Shown here piece after piece: positions 15,854 to 24,520 of a stretch of 37,127 bases of DNA. Below the pieces are notes generated by a model, which saw only the letters and a list, made by a program, of their open reading frames with translations, was not told the DNA's origin and searched no databases. A program made the translations under genes and the position numbers. This stretch comes from JAPUDQ01 sp049644865 (GTDB lineage Bacteria > Patescibacteriota > Saccharimonadia > Saccharimonadales > Saccharimonadaceae): positions 1 through 37,127 of the forward strand of contig JBARSV010000008.1 in assembly GCA_049644865.1 (NCBI GenBank). Reading direction: 5' to 3'. Numbering within the stretch: position 1 is the stretch's first letter; each line of letters opens with the position of its first letter.

Positions 15854-16114
15854 TTACTTCGTATAATAACTTACTTCTGAGATAGTCGGTAGCGGCAACC
15901 CGCGCCACAAATTTTGTAGTTGACCATTGTCGTCAAGTGCAACCACACTCGGGTATTCGACGATGTCGTAGGTCTCACAGGTCGCGGCACCACTCGGCGT
16001 CTCGGGGTCAAGCGTTTCGAGCGTACGTCCGGTCTGACGCGTAAAATCCGCCAGCCACGTCATAACGTCGCGCGCATGATCACTCTCCAACTTAAACACC
16101 ACAAATGTCCGCAT
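15854..16114 (-). CDS. Small thioredoxin-fold protein lacking CxxC
   Basis: 86 residues from the ATG at 16112-16114 (an earlier in-frame ATG adds nine residues). MRTFVVFKLESDHARDVMTWL, then TLDPETPSGAATCETYDIVEYPSVVALDDNGQ, reproduces the thioredoxin beta-alpha-beta layout with the cis-Pro in EYPSVV. Only one cysteine (in ATCETY) is present where the partner strand would lie, so ordinary dithiol exchange is not possible. CATACT ends six bases before the ATG, giving a leaderless mRNA. It is followed by VKOR and probably works with it. Confidence 0.65.
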   Translation of the reverse strand: MRTFVVFKLESDHARDVMTWLADFTRQTGRTLETLDPETPSGAATCETYDIVEYPSVVALDDNGQLQNLWRGLPLPTISEVSYYTK

Positions 16115-16164
16115 AGTTTTAGTATGACGGAGAAACGGCAAAAAAGGAATATGGAATAAGCATA

Positions 16165-16186
16165 ACCCCGCCTTTTACGGCGGGGT
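16165..16186. terminator. Hairpin after nrdJ
   Basis: ACCCCGCC (16165-16172) and GGCGGGGT (16179-16186) pair perfectly around TTTTAC. It lies downstream of nrdJ (minus strand), beyond the heptamer array, and upstream of the leaderless thioredoxin-like gene. Confidence 0.65.
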
Positions 16187-16187
16187 A

Positions 16188-16229
16188 TCTTCCCTCTTCC
16201 CTCTTCCCTCTTCCCTCTTCCTTCTTGCT
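16188..16229. repeat. Heptanucleotide repeat TCTTCCC, 4 perfect plus 2 degenerate copies
   Basis: TCTTCCC at 16188, 16195, 16202 and 16209, then TCTTCCT and TCTTGCT. The array sits between the nrdJ stop codon and its terminator hairpin. Confidence 0.85.
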
Positions 16230-16232
16230 GCC

Positions 16233-19025
16233 TTAGCTACAACCGGTGGTTGAGCCGCAACTCGTACAGACATAGCAGCTACCAGCACGCTGAGTCACAT
16301 TGCCGCAGTTGCTGCAAAGCGGTGCCGTCGCATCAGCAACTTTCAGTTCGGCGCGAGCCGTTCGAAATGTTGTCTCGATAGATTCCTGCGCGCCCATGCC
16401 GCCTGGTACGACATCAGCGACGACGGTCTCGACAACGTCGGTAGTCGCCTCGCGGACAGGTTCTTGGTCGAGCAAACTTGCCTGTTGGTTGGCCAGCTCA
16501 GCCTCGAGGTCTTCGAGTGAAGCCAAGCCCAACTCCAGCCGATCATCGATCGAGAGATACTCGATGGCAAGACGACGGAACATATAGTCGACAATACTCG
16601 TAGCAGTACGAACCTCTGGGTCATCGGTCGCACCAAATGGGGCGAAATTGGTATTGCTCATGCCCCGGACATAGGCTTTGAGCGGCACACCGTACTGTAA
16701 GCCGTAGCTGACTGAACGGCCAAAAGCATCCATGAGACCAGCCAAGGTCGATCCCATTTTTGCCACCGTGATGAAGATCTCACCCGGCGTGCCATCTTCG
16801 AACTCGCCGACCGTCACGTACCCTTTGAGGTCACTTATCTTAAACTGAATCGTCTTGCTGTTGCGAACACGTGGTAGCTCACGGCGCTCATTGCTACGAA
16901 CGATCTTCTCGATGACTTTCGGCTCGGCGTCTTTTTTGTCCTTGGTCTTTTTGTCGCTGAGCGGCTGACCGATCTTGCTGCCATCGCGATAGATCGCCAC
17001 TGCTTTGAGGCCCAATTTCCATGAGTCCAGGTGCAGCTGCTCGACATCTTCGACGGTGGCAGTTTCTGGCATGTTGACGGTCTTGCTGATCGCACCCGAT
17101 AGAAACGGCTGAACGGCTCCCATCATTTTGACATGTCCCATATAGTGAATTGCACCCTCGCCAACGGCACAAGCAAAGACGTCGTAATCTGACTGTTTGA
17201 GATGTGGTGCATCGACAACCGTGCCGTGCTCGTGGATAAATTCGACGATTGCTTGAGCTTGTTTCTTGTCGTAGCCAAGCGTCTTGAGTGCACGCGGAAT
17301 GGTTTGGTTGACGATAATCATACTGCCACCACCAACCAGTGTCTTAAACTTGGTTAGACTAAAGTCTGGCTCCACACCCGTCGTGTCACAGTCCATCATA
17401 AAGCCGATTGTACCAGTCGGAGCGAGCACGGTCGCTTGCGAGTTGCGCACGCCATATTTTTCACCTAACTCAACAGCGGTATCCCACACGCTGGCTGCCG
17501 CGCTGAGGAGTTCTTCCTCGACTTGACTGGCGTCAATCTCACGTACGGCGTCACGATGTTTGCGCAGCACGCGGTTCATACCGGCTTTGTCTTTGGCGTA
17601 GCCCTCAAATGGTCCGACACGCTTGGCGATACGAGCGCTTGTGGCGTAGCCTTCACCGGTCATGATAGCGGTGAGTGCTGCCGCAAAAGCACGACCTTCA
17701 TCACTGTCATACGGCAAACCCTTGGCCATCAACGTCGCGCCGAGGTTGGCGTAGCCCATGCCGAGCTGGCGAAATTTGCGCGTATTGTGGTCGATAGCGT
17801 CAGTCGGGTACTCTGAGTAGCCGACGAGGATTTCTTGCGCCAGGAAGATGACATCGACAGTGTGCTTGTAGGCTTCGACGTCAAACGTACCGTCTTCTCG
17901 CAAGAATTTCAAGAGGTTGAGGCTGGCGAGGTTGCAAGCAGAGTTGTCGAGGTGCATATACTCGCTACATGGGTTTGAACCATTGATCCGACCTGCGTTT
18001 GGCGTGGTGTGCCAGTCGTTGACCGTCGTGTCGAACTGCATACCAGGATCAGCCGACTCCCAGGCCGCTTCGGCAATTTCGCGAAATAACTGACGCGCCT
18101 TCATAGTCTTGTGGACTTTCTTGTCTTTGACACCGACGAGATTCCAATCATCATCCTGTTCGACGGCACGCATGAAATCATCAGTGACACGAACGGAGTT
18201 ATTGGCATTTTGGTACTGAATCGAGTGGATGTCTTTGCCGTTGAGGCTCATGTCGAAACCGGCATCAGATAGCGCAAATGCTTTGCGCTCCTCGATAGCC
18301 TTGCACCAGATAAATTCTTCGATATCGGGATGGTCGATGTTAAGTATGACCATCTTGGCGGCGCGGCGTGTTTTGCCGCCACTGGCGATCGTACCGGCAC
18401 TCGCATCTGCCCCGCGCATAAAGCTGACTGGGCCACTGGCTCGGCCACCGCTGGTGCTAAGCGTCTCCATACTGCCACGTAAGCTACTGATATTGAGCCC
18501 AGCACCGCTACCACCCTTAAATATCATGCCCTCTTCACGGTACCAGTTCAAAATACTTGTCAGGCTGTCTTCGACTTTCAGGATAAAACACGCACTCGCT
18601 TGCTGGCGACGATCCGGCGTACCGATATTGAACCAGACCGGACTGTTAAACGCGGCTCGTTGGGTTGCGAGGATGTATTTGAGCTCAGCATTGAAAGTAT
18701 CGGCTTCTTCTTCACTGGTGAAATAGCCGTTTTCATAGCCGTATTTGGTAATCGTATTTGCCACACGGTCGATCAGCTGACGCAGGCTCTTTTCTCGACT
18801 TGGCGTACCTGGTGTCCCGTAAAAGTATTTCTGAGCGACAATATTGATAGCATTTTGGCTCCAAAATTCTGGAAACTCAACGTCTTTTTGCTCAAAAACT
18901 ACTTTACCAGTCCCAGGATTGACGATGCTCGAATCGCGCTTCACCCATGTCAATTGATCGTACGGGTGTGTCCCCGACTCTGTAAAATAGCGTGCAATTG
19001 CAAGCGCGGACACGGATTGTGCCAT
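16233..19025 (-). CDS. nrdJ: Adenosylcobalamin-dependent (class II) ribonucleotide reductase
   Basis: 930 residues, full length and uninterrupted. Reduces ribonucleotides to deoxyribonucleotides with a cobalamin-generated thiyl radical, without oxygen. Visible: SPVWFNIG (128-135), redox Cys146 in ASACFIL, GGSGAGLNIS (171-180), NPCSE with the radical Cys353 and Glu355, the second redox Cys364 in NSACNLASLNL, the PTGTIGF phosphate site, and a C-terminal cysteine-rich tail CSNCGN...CYVCTSCGSTTGCS that re-reduces the active site. GGGGGAG precedes the ATG by nine bases. It follows nrdR in the same direction. No B12 synthesis gene is in view, so cobalamin must come from elsewhere. Confidence 0.95.
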   Translation of the reverse strand: MAQSVSALAIARYFTESGTHPYDQLTWVKRDSSIVNPGTGKVVFEQKDVEFPEFWSQNAINIVAQKYFYGTPGTPSREKSLRQLIDRVANTITKYGYENGYFTSEEEADTFNAELKYILATQRAAFNSPVWFNIGTPDRRQQASACFILKVEDSLTSILNWYREEGMIFKGGSGAGLNISSLRGSMETLSTSGGRASGPVSFMRGADASAGTIASGGKTRRAAKMVILNIDHPDIEEFIWCKAIEERKAFALSDAGFDMSLNGKDIHSIQYQNANNSVRVTDDFMRAVEQDDDWNLVGVKDKKVHKTMKARQLFREIAEAAWESADPGMQFDTTVNDWHTTPNAGRINGSNPCSEYMHLDNSACNLASLNLLKFLREDGTFDVEAYKHTVDVIFLAQEILVGYSEYPTDAIDHNTRKFRQLGMGYANLGATLMAKGLPYDSDEGRAFAAALTAIMTGEGYATSARIAKRVGPFEGYAKDKAGMNRVLRKHRDAVREIDASQVEEELLSAAASVWDTAVELGEKYGVRNSQATVLAPTGTIGFMMDCDTTGVEPDFSLTKFKTLVGGGSMIIVNQTIPRALKTLGYDKKQAQAIVEFIHEHGTVVDAPHLKQSDYDVFACAVGEGAIHYMGHVKMMGAVQPFLSGAISKTVNMPETATVEDVEQLHLDSWKLGLKAVAIYRDGSKIGQPLSDKKTKDKKDAEPKVIEKIVRSNERRELPRVRNSKTIQFKISDLKGYVTVGEFEDGTPGEIFITVAKMGSTLAGLMDAFGRSVSYGLQYGVPLKAYVRGMSNTNFAPFGATDDPEVRTATSIVDYMFRRLAIEYLSIDDRLELGLASLEDLEAELANQQASLLDQEPVREATTDVVETVVADVVPGGMGAQESIETTFRTARAELKVADATAPLCSNCGNVTQRAGSCYVCTSCGSTTGCS

Positions 19026-19121
19026 GATAATTTCTCCCCCTCACATTAGTAATTTTTAATGAATATTTATTTTTTGTTTGACACTCTACCCTCATAGTGC
19101 GTCAAACACCACCAGTACATG

Positions 19122-19583
19122 CTATAGTCTGCGACCTACCCGTAGCTGCTGCAATGTTTTTTCAAACTCTTCAACAGTCTTGAACTCACGATAGACACTG
19201 GCGAAACGCACATAGGCCACTTCGTTACGATCAGCAAGCTCCTTGAGCACTAGGTCACCGATCTGTCGCGAATGCACCTCATTGACGCCCAAACTGTACA
19301 GCTCATCTTCTACTCTTCCGACCAGTGCCTCGATCTCCATATCAGAGCCTAGGAACTTGCCGACCGAACGATGGATCGCTGCAAATAGTTTGTGACGATC
19401 AAAGAGCTCACGCGTGCCGTCTTTTTTGATAACCGCCAAATTCGGTCGTTCGACGCGCTCATAGGTGGTGTAGCGATGAGCACAATCCAGACACTCCCGA
19501 CGACGACGGATCGCATCGCCTTCTGCAGCATCTCGTGATTCAACGACTTTTGAATTGTCAGTTTGGCAGCGTGGACACTTCAT
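19122..19583 (-). CDS. nrdR: Transcriptional repressor NrdR
   Basis: 153 residues, the standard length. N-terminal zinc ribbon with CPRC (Cys3, Cys6) and CLDC (Cys31, Cys34), then an ATP-cone (VIKKDGTRELFDRHKLFAAIHRS) and a C-terminal YVRFASVYREF. It senses dATP/ATP and represses ribonucleotide reductase genes. It lies just upstream of nrdJ and downstream of two NrdR boxes, so it should repress its own operon. A hairpin (GTTTGAC/GTCAAAC with AGT/ACT, about 19074-19106) lies between nrdR and nrdJ. Confidence 0.95.
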   Translation of the reverse strand: MKCPRCQTDNSKVVESRDAAEGDAIRRRRECLDCAHRYTTYERVERPNLAVIKKDGTRELFDRHKLFAAIHRSVGKFLGSDMEIEALVGRVEDELYSLGVNEVHSRQIGDLVLKELADRNEVAYVRFASVYREFKTVEEFEKTLQQLRVGRRL

Positions 19584-19663
19584 GCATTTCTCCTTACTAT
19601 AACCTGCACTCTACACCTCCCTGTGAGCCATCTGTCTACAACGACTCAGTGTAGCTAGCTATT

Positions 19664-19718
19664 ACTATATCCCCTATATATGGTGCGGCGCAAGTGTATT
19701 TTATGCAACATATAGCGC
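19664..19718 (-). promoter_or_regulatory. nrdR-nrdJ promoter with tandem NrdR boxes
   Basis: TTGCGC (19693-19688) and TATAGT (19669-19664) form a minus-strand promoter with an 18-base spacer. Two near matches to the NrdR box core CWATATATWG are CTATATATGG (19674-19683) and CAACATATAG (19706-19715). Their centres are 32 bases apart, the three-turn spacing known for NrdR box pairs, and one lies between -35 and -10. Each has one mismatch. Confidence 0.7.
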
Positions 19719-19724
19719 TTTGGC

Positions 19725-20930
19725 TTATTTCTTGCGGCGACGTAGGAAAGCCGGCGTGTCAGACTCGTCTTCGTCGACCTGGTGCCAGATATTACCGGTC
19801 GGTTCTTCGTCAAAATGATTGGTCATTTGAGCTGTTTGGTCATTGTCGAGATCCATATCAACACTCTTTATGGCTTCTTCTGACACATCATCAGTTCGTT
19901 CGATTTCGCGTTGAACGGCAACGGGCGTATTACCAAAACCAGGAGGAGTCGGCGGTGTTTGCTCGTGAAAATATTCACTATCAAAGCCAGTTGCAATAAC
20001 GGTAATGATGAGTTCGTCATCAATTTCCGGCTTGAGCGTGGCACCGAAGATGATGTTTGCATCGGGCGCAACTGCAGCCGTAATAATCTCGGCAGCTTCT
20101 TGGATCTCGCTCATGCTCATATCGTAACCACCCGTCACGTTGAACAGCACACCCTTGGCGCCGTCGATCGAGACTTCGATGAGTGGTGACTCGATAGCTT
20201 GTTGGGCGGCCTTGGCGGCACGATCTTCACCGCTTGCCCGCCCGATACCCATGAGCGCACTACCAGCATTCGCCATAATAGCCTTCACATCAGCGAAGTC
20301 GAGGTTGATCAGTCCATGCTCGGTAATAAGCTCAGAGATACCTTGCACGCCTTGGCGCAATACATCGTCTGCAATCTTAAACGTCTCCAGTAGTGGCGTC
20401 CGACGATCAATTGTCTGGAGTAAACGATCATTGGGGATAGTGATGAGCGTGTCAACTTGGCGACCGAGCTGAGCAATCGCCCACTCGGCATTTGCACGAC
20501 GTTTTTCACCTTCAAAGCTAAACGGTTTGGTGGCAACGCCGACAACTAGTATGCCAAGGTCACGTGCTACACCAGCTACCACATGGCCCGCACCCGAGCC
20601 AGTACCACCGCCGGCACCGATAGTGACAAATACCATATCAGCACCTTCGAGTGCTTTTTTTATCTCGTCGCGTGATTCCTCAGCTGATGCCTGGCCAACA
20701 GCCGGATCAGCCCCCGCACCAAGTCCTCGAGTCGTTTCGCGGCCAATATGAATTTTCACATCAGCTTTTGAGTTATGAAGTGCTTGAGCATCGGTGTTGA
20801 CAGCAATAAACTGTACACCAGATAAGCCAGCTTCTTTCATACGATTGACTGCTGAGCCACCCGCACCACCCACGCCCACGACTTTTATCGTGGCAAAGGC
20901 TTGTATGTCAGTTGGTTTTACTTCAGGCAT
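19725..20930 (-). CDS. ftsZ: Cell division GTPase FtsZ
   Basis: 401 residues. Tubulin-like GTPase that forms the division ring. N-terminal nucleotide-binding VVGVGGAGGSAVNRM (17-31), the tubulin signature GAGGGTGSG (105-113), T7-loop FADVKAIM, a C-terminal domain, an acidic variable linker (DDVSEEAIKSVDMDLDNDQ), and a C-terminal peptide DTPAFLRRRKK for binding FtsA and other partners. TATACT and a GAGGG ribosome site lie upstream, giving a conventional leader here. It follows ftsA by 107 bases. Confidence 0.97.
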   Translation of the reverse strand: MPEVKPTDIQAFATIKVVGVGGAGGSAVNRMKEAGLSGVQFIAVNTDAQALHNSKADVKIHIGRETTRGLGAGADPAVGQASAEESRDEIKKALEGADMVFVTIGAGGGTGSGAGHVVAGVARDLGILVVGVATKPFSFEGEKRRANAEWAIAQLGRQVDTLITIPNDRLLQTIDRRTPLLETFKIADDVLRQGVQGISELITEHGLINLDFADVKAIMANAGSALMGIGRASGEDRAAKAAQQAIESPLIEVSIDGAKGVLFNVTGGYDMSMSEIQEAAEIITAAVAPDANIIFGATLKPEIDDELIITVIATGFDSEYFHEQTPPTPPGFGNTPVAVQREIERTDDVSEEAIKSVDMDLDNDQTAQMTNHFDEEPTGNIWHQVDEDESDTPAFLRRRKK

Positions 20931-21037
20931 AATTATGTATCTTCCCTCACTTGTTGTTCACAAATAGTATACATGGCTTTTTGCCAACAGCCAAGAGTGT
21001 GTTCATTATTGAAGCGCAAACTGCTTGTGAATACATT

Positions 21038-22297
21038 TTATGAACGGAATTTGCTAAATATATCTGTTAGCTTGTTTGTCACAGCACCCAGATTCATGGT
21101 GCTTTTGCCTGATTTTGCGCTACTGTTCTGGCCATATGCGCCCACAAGACTACCTTCTAAATCAATTAACATCAAACCGAGTGCAGTGCTCCACGCCGGA
21201 GAATTGACCTGATCATAGACACCGGCGAATTCTGGCGCATGGCCAATTCGTGCGCTCAGTTGCAAAGCACTCCTCGCATAATCAGCAATCTCGGTCAATT
21301 GCGAGCCACCACCCGTCAAGACCGCTCCGCCGGGCAGCTTTGCCGCCCTACCAATACTCTTCAGCTCTTTATTGACTAGCTCAAATATCTCCTCTAGGCG
21401 GGCGTCGACAATCATATCGATATCAGCGATAGCAAACTCGTGTGAACCCGACTCAGTCTTCACACTAACTGTATCCTTGCGTTCTTTGCGCTCCCGTGGC
21501 ATCGCCGTAGCATGTTGCAGCTTGACGAGTTCAGCGACATCAAGATCGGTTTTAAGCCCGATTGCAAGATCATTGGTTATATTGACACTACCAACCGGCA
21601 ATACAGCAACATGTTGTAAATCGCCCTCTTCATACACGGCAATATTGGTGGTAGCACCACCGATATCGATCAAGATGACGCCATTTTCCGTTTGTTGATC
21701 TGTTACTACGGCCCGAGCAGCAGCTAACCCTGCCAGCACAACAGAGTGTGCAGTAGTTTCAGTCATCTCACAGGCTTTACGTAGGTTTTTGATATGCGGA
21801 CTAAGGCCAGTTATGACGTGGGCATCGACTTCAAGCCGCACACCAGTCATCCCGATCGGGTCTTTGATATTTTCTTGACCATCGAGTTGATAGCTCCGTG
21901 GTGTCACTTCCAAAATCTCACGATTAGCCGGCAGTTGTACGACGGTAGCAGCTTCTTCGACTCTATGAAGATCGTCATCGTTGATCTCATGACTGCCCGC
22001 CCCGACCGCTATCACCCCGCGACTACTCATACCGATGATGTGAGAGCCGTTGACGCTGATTGTCGCACCACCAATCTGATATCCGCTCATTCGCTCGGCT
22101 AGTTCGAGAGCTTTATCAATTGCGCTTGCTGCATTGACGAGATTCACGACAGTGCCTTTGCGCATTCCGCCGTTTGGACATTCACCCACGCCGATGATAG
22201 TAGGGCTCGCCTGGGCGCCCTCAACATGACCTACTACGCACCGCACTGTAGACGTGCCGACATCGAGCCCGACGGCGTATCGAGAATTTTCTTGCAT
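21038..22297 (-). CDS. ftsA: Cell division protein FtsA
   Basis: 419 residues, actin/Hsp70 fold. Anchors FtsZ to the membrane. Phosphate-1 GLDVGTSTVRCVVG (9-22), the 1C insertion region, phosphate-2 LIDIGGATTNIAVY, adenosine motif VLTGGGSQL, and a C-terminal amphipathic end TNKLTDIFSKFRS suited to membrane binding. TATAAT (22310-22305) ends seven bases before the ATG: the mRNA is predicted leaderless. ftsA-ftsZ is detached here from the usual mur genes. Confidence 0.96.
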   Translation of the reverse strand: MQENSRYAVGLDVGTSTVRCVVGHVEGAQASPTIIGVGECPNGGMRKGTVVNLVNAASAIDKALELAERMSGYQIGGATISVNGSHIIGMSSRGVIAVGAGSHEINDDDLHRVEEAATVVQLPANREILEVTPRSYQLDGQENIKDPIGMTGVRLEVDAHVITGLSPHIKNLRKACEMTETTAHSVVLAGLAAARAVVTDQQTENGVILIDIGGATTNIAVYEEGDLQHVAVLPVGSVNITNDLAIGLKTDLDVAELVKLQHATAMPRERKERKDTVSVKTESGSHEFAIADIDMIVDARLEEIFELVNKELKSIGRAAKLPGGAVLTGGGSQLTEIADYARSALQLSARIGHAPEFAGVYDQVNSPAWSTALGLMLIDLEGSLVGAYGQNSSAKSGKSTMNLGAVTNKLTDIFSKFRS

Positions 22298-22350
22298 ATA
22301 GGGTATTATACCATAACGTTTTTCACCAGCCAGTGTCGTTTGTGACTATT

Positions 22351-23106
22351 CTACCCTCTCACAGTCAGCACTTCCGCGCCGTCGTCCAGAATCAAGATGG
22401 TATGTTCGAAATGCGCACTCGGCTGGCCATCGCGCGTACGGATAGTCCAACCGTCTGGGTCCATGACAACATTTGGTACACCGAGGTTCGCCATCGGCTC
22501 AATTGCAATCGTCATACCAGCCCGCAACGTCGGGCCCTCACCAGCGTGTCCATAATTGGCAATATCTGGCTCCTCATGTAGCTGGTGGCCGACGCCGTGT
22601 CCGACAAGATCGCGCACAATTCCGTAATGATGCATATCGAGCACGCGCTGCACCGCCGCACCGATATCACCCGTCGTCACGCCGTCATGGAGTGTGGCGA
22701 TACCAGCATCGAGCGACTTCTTGGTCTCAGCCACCAGCTGGCGCACGCGCTGATCGACGTCGCCCACCAGAAACGTCCGAGCGCTGTCAGTTATCATACC
22801 GCGATACGTCACGCCGAAATCAAGACTGACGATATCGCCGTCGCGCAGCACATAGTCACTTGGTATACCATGGACAACCTTATCATTTGTCGAGATGCAG
22901 ATGACATCCGGGAAGCCCTGATATCCCTTAAACGCCGGGTGTCCTCCGAGTGCCCGTAGTTCACGAGCGGCCGCGTCGGCCAGTGCACGCTCACTCACGC
23001 CCGGCGCTACCATAGGGCCAAGGACGTCATCGAGCACCGTTGCCAGCATACGACCACTTTCGCGCATGCCCTCGATCTCAGTGGCGGTTTTGACACGAGT
23101 AAACAT
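22351..23106 (-). CDS. map: Methionine aminopeptidase type I
   Basis: 251 residues. Removes initiator methionine. The five metal ligands can be located: Asp in SLDFGVTYRG, Asp in MITDSART, His in GHGVGHQLHEEP, Glu in MTIAIEPMAN and Glu in HFEHTIL. There is no N-terminal zinc-finger extension. Its ATG overlaps the adk stop (TAATG), as in the ribosomal-protein operons of many bacteria where adk and map are adjacent. Confidence 0.96.
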   Translation of the reverse strand: MFTRVKTATEIEGMRESGRMLATVLDDVLGPMVAPGVSERALADAAARELRALGGHPAFKGYQGFPDVICISTNDKVVHGIPSDYVLRDGDIVSLDFGVTYRGMITDSARTFLVGDVDQRVRQLVAETKKSLDAGIATLHDGVTTGDIGAAVQRVLDMHHYGIVRDLVGHGVGHQLHEEPDIANYGHAGEGPTLRAGMTIAIEPMANLGVPNVVMDPDGWTIRTRDGQPSAHFEHTILILDDGAEVLTVRG

Positions 23107-23660
23107 TAACTGACCAAACCTCGATGAGTCAGTTCGTCATATATCTTGTCATGAATCTGCCCGGCACTGCCGTTACCGTCGACATGCACAATTGGCACAT
23201 GATCTTCAGCAAATATGCCGAGTACTGGGTACATCTTTTGACGATAAATCGCCATACGTCGTGCAATTGTCTCGGGCGTGTCTTCCATACGGCCACGCTT
23301 GGCGAGTCGCTTCATTATCTCGCCCTCTGGCACTTCAAGAACAATCACCAGATCAATCGCATGCCCTGTCCGCTCCATATGACCAGCTAGCCACTCAGCC
23401 TGCTCTCGTGTTCGCGGGAAACCATCGACGATGATATTTGGGTATTGTTTATCACGCGCTTCAGCGATTGCTTGCTCGAACACCTCATAGGTCAGTTCAT
23501 CACTGACGAGTTCGCCCGACTGCAAGACCGCGATTACCTCTGGGTCATCGCTGGCACGTAGCATCTCACCAGTGCTCAGCCATTTCCAACCTTGCCGTAC
23601 CGACAGCATCTGGCCCTGCACACTCTTACCAGCGCCCGTCGGGCCGAAGAAGAGGATCAC
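23106..23660 (-). CDS. adk: Adenylate kinase (short LID form)
   Basis: 184 residues. Converts AMP+ATP to 2 ADP. P-loop GPTGAGKS (6-13), AMP-binding STGEMLR and DGFPRTREQAEWL, a short LID (RMEDTPETIARRMAIYRQ) without zinc cysteines, and the VDGNGS end. The GTG start has GGAG seven bases upstream within a GC palindrome (CGCGCG...CGCGCG). It is coupled to map. Confidence 0.93.
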   Translation of the reverse strand: MILFFGPTGAGKSVQGQMLSVRQGWKWLSTGEMLRASDDPEVIAVLQSGELVSDELTYEVFEQAIAEARDKQYPNIIVDGFPRTREQAEWLAGHMERTGHAIDLVIVLEVPEGEIMKRLAKRGRMEDTPETIARRMAIYRQKMYPVLGIFAEDHVPIVHVDGNGSAGQIHDKIYDELTHRGLVS

Positions 23661-23679
23661 GCGCGTACTCCGCGCGTTA

Positions 23680-23707
23680 GGAATGAGGGGTAAGCAATAT
23701 GCAATGA
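23680..23707. repeat. Weak period-7 sequence upstream of adk
   Basis: GGAATGA, GGGGTAA, GCAATAT, GCAATGA in a row. The units are degenerate, so this may be an old, eroded heptamer array of the kind seen elsewhere in the window. Confidence 0.3.
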
Positions 23708-23709
23708 GG

Positions 23710-24150
23710 TCATCTTCGTCTCTTTTCGATCGATTTAACTAAACCAATGATTAACTTATGAACCAGTATAGAACGCTCAGCCAAATCTTGAAATACTTCC
23801 GGTTGACATACTCCGATGTCACGTGCAATCAACAACTGATTTTGTAACTCTGTTGTTGAACCGCGCGCAATCACATAAAAATGCTTTTTATCGGCAATAC
23901 TCTGCCTCCCGAAGCCCTCCGCAATATTCGATGTTACTGATATTGCTGCTCGTTGCATCTGTGTTGCAAGCGCGCGACAGATTGGCGGAAACCTCATTGT
24001 CTCGCGAAATACCCCTATTACTAGATCATGACCTTCTCTCCACGCAACCAGGTCAGTAAATCTCGTCACATGCGGTGACGAACCAGCCTTACCCTCTTTA
24101 CTCATTGCTATCCCCACATTGCCTGCTGTTTTGTGCTGTGGCTCGGCCAT
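23710..24150 (-). CDS. Four-helix-bundle protein (23S rRNA intervening-sequence protein family, PF05635)
   Basis: 146 residues from the first ATG; an ATG 15 codons in (24105) has a better GGGG site. The family pattern is clear: FTDLVAWREGHDLVIGVF, LATQMQRAAISVTSNIAEGFGR, KHFYVIARGSTTELQNQLLIARD. The family often lies inside 23S rRNA intervening sequences or dispersed as small cassettes; its function is not established. The heptamer array at 24152-24193 forms its immediate upstream region. A second, truncated copy occurs at 33433-33636. Confidence 0.85.
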   Translation of the reverse strand: MAEPQHKTAGNVGIAMSKEGKAGSSPHVTRFTDLVAWREGHDLVIGVFRETMRFPPICRALATQMQRAAISVTSNIAEGFGRQSIADKKHFYVIARGSTTELQNQLLIARDIGVCQPEVFQDLAERSILVHKLIIGLVKSIEKRRR

Positions 24151-24151
24151 T

Positions 24152-24193
24152 TTTCTTATTTCTTATTTCCTATTTCTTGCCTATTGCCTATTT
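24152..24193. repeat. Heptanucleotide array TTTCTTA/CCTATTT
   Basis: TTTCTTA, TTTCTTA, TTTCCTA, TTTCTTG, CCTATTG, CCTATTT in a row. It fills the gap between the four-helix-bundle gene and the small membrane protein gene and overlaps the latter's stop codon. Confidence 0.75.
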
Positions 24194-24454
24194 CTTCTTC
24201 CGATGCAGCTCCGCCGCCTGCTTGTGATGGTTGCGATAATACGTCCACTTCTTCCATCCGATAACGCCAAGTATGAACAACATGATAACACCGATCAAGC
24301 CCGTACCCTGACGATATATATCACCAAATATAAACAGCAATGCCGCTGCCACAATCATGACAATACTAGCGACCTGGCCGACTATCATGTGACGAGCAAC
24401 CTTTGTATGGTGCGCGTGGTATTCATGCTTCGCAAGCGGCTTTTTGACTTTCAT
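24188..24454 (-). CDS. Small two-helix membrane protein
   Basis: 88 residues: basic, His-rich N-terminus (KHEYHAHHTK), membrane helices VGQVASIVMIVAAALLFIFG and GTGLIGVIMLFILGVIGW, and a basic His-rich tail ending HRKKK. Both ends are probably cytoplasmic. Function not recognised. A perfect palindrome carrying TATAAT on both strands lies just upstream. Confidence 0.6.
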   Translation of the reverse strand: MKVKKPLAKHEYHAHHTKVARHMIVGQVASIVMIVAAALLFIFGDIYRQGTGLIGVIMLFILGVIGWKKWTYYRNHHKQAAELHRKKK

Positions 24455-24470
24455 AGAGTATCCCGTTCAT

Positions 24471-24494
24471 GGTTATAATAGTCATATTATAACC
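24471..24494. promoter_or_regulatory. Perfect palindrome with TATAAT on both strands
   Basis: GGTTATAATA (24471-24480), loop GTCA, TATTATAACC (24485-24494). It lies between the yqeY stop and the small membrane protein gene. Each arm contains a consensus -10 box, so it may be a promoter, an operator overlapping one, or a bidirectional terminator. Confidence 0.5.
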
Positions 24495-24520
24495 GCTGGG
24501 CACCATCCGCGCCAGTACGA

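Noticed and set aside
16300..18726. Several long frames antisense to nrdJ
   Set aside because: They are shadows of a gene with complete catalytic motifs; none has a start site or recognisable domain.
19026..19121. Cobalamin riboswitch before nrdJ
   Set aside because: The gap is under 100 bases and lacks the conserved B12-box; only a small hairpin is present.
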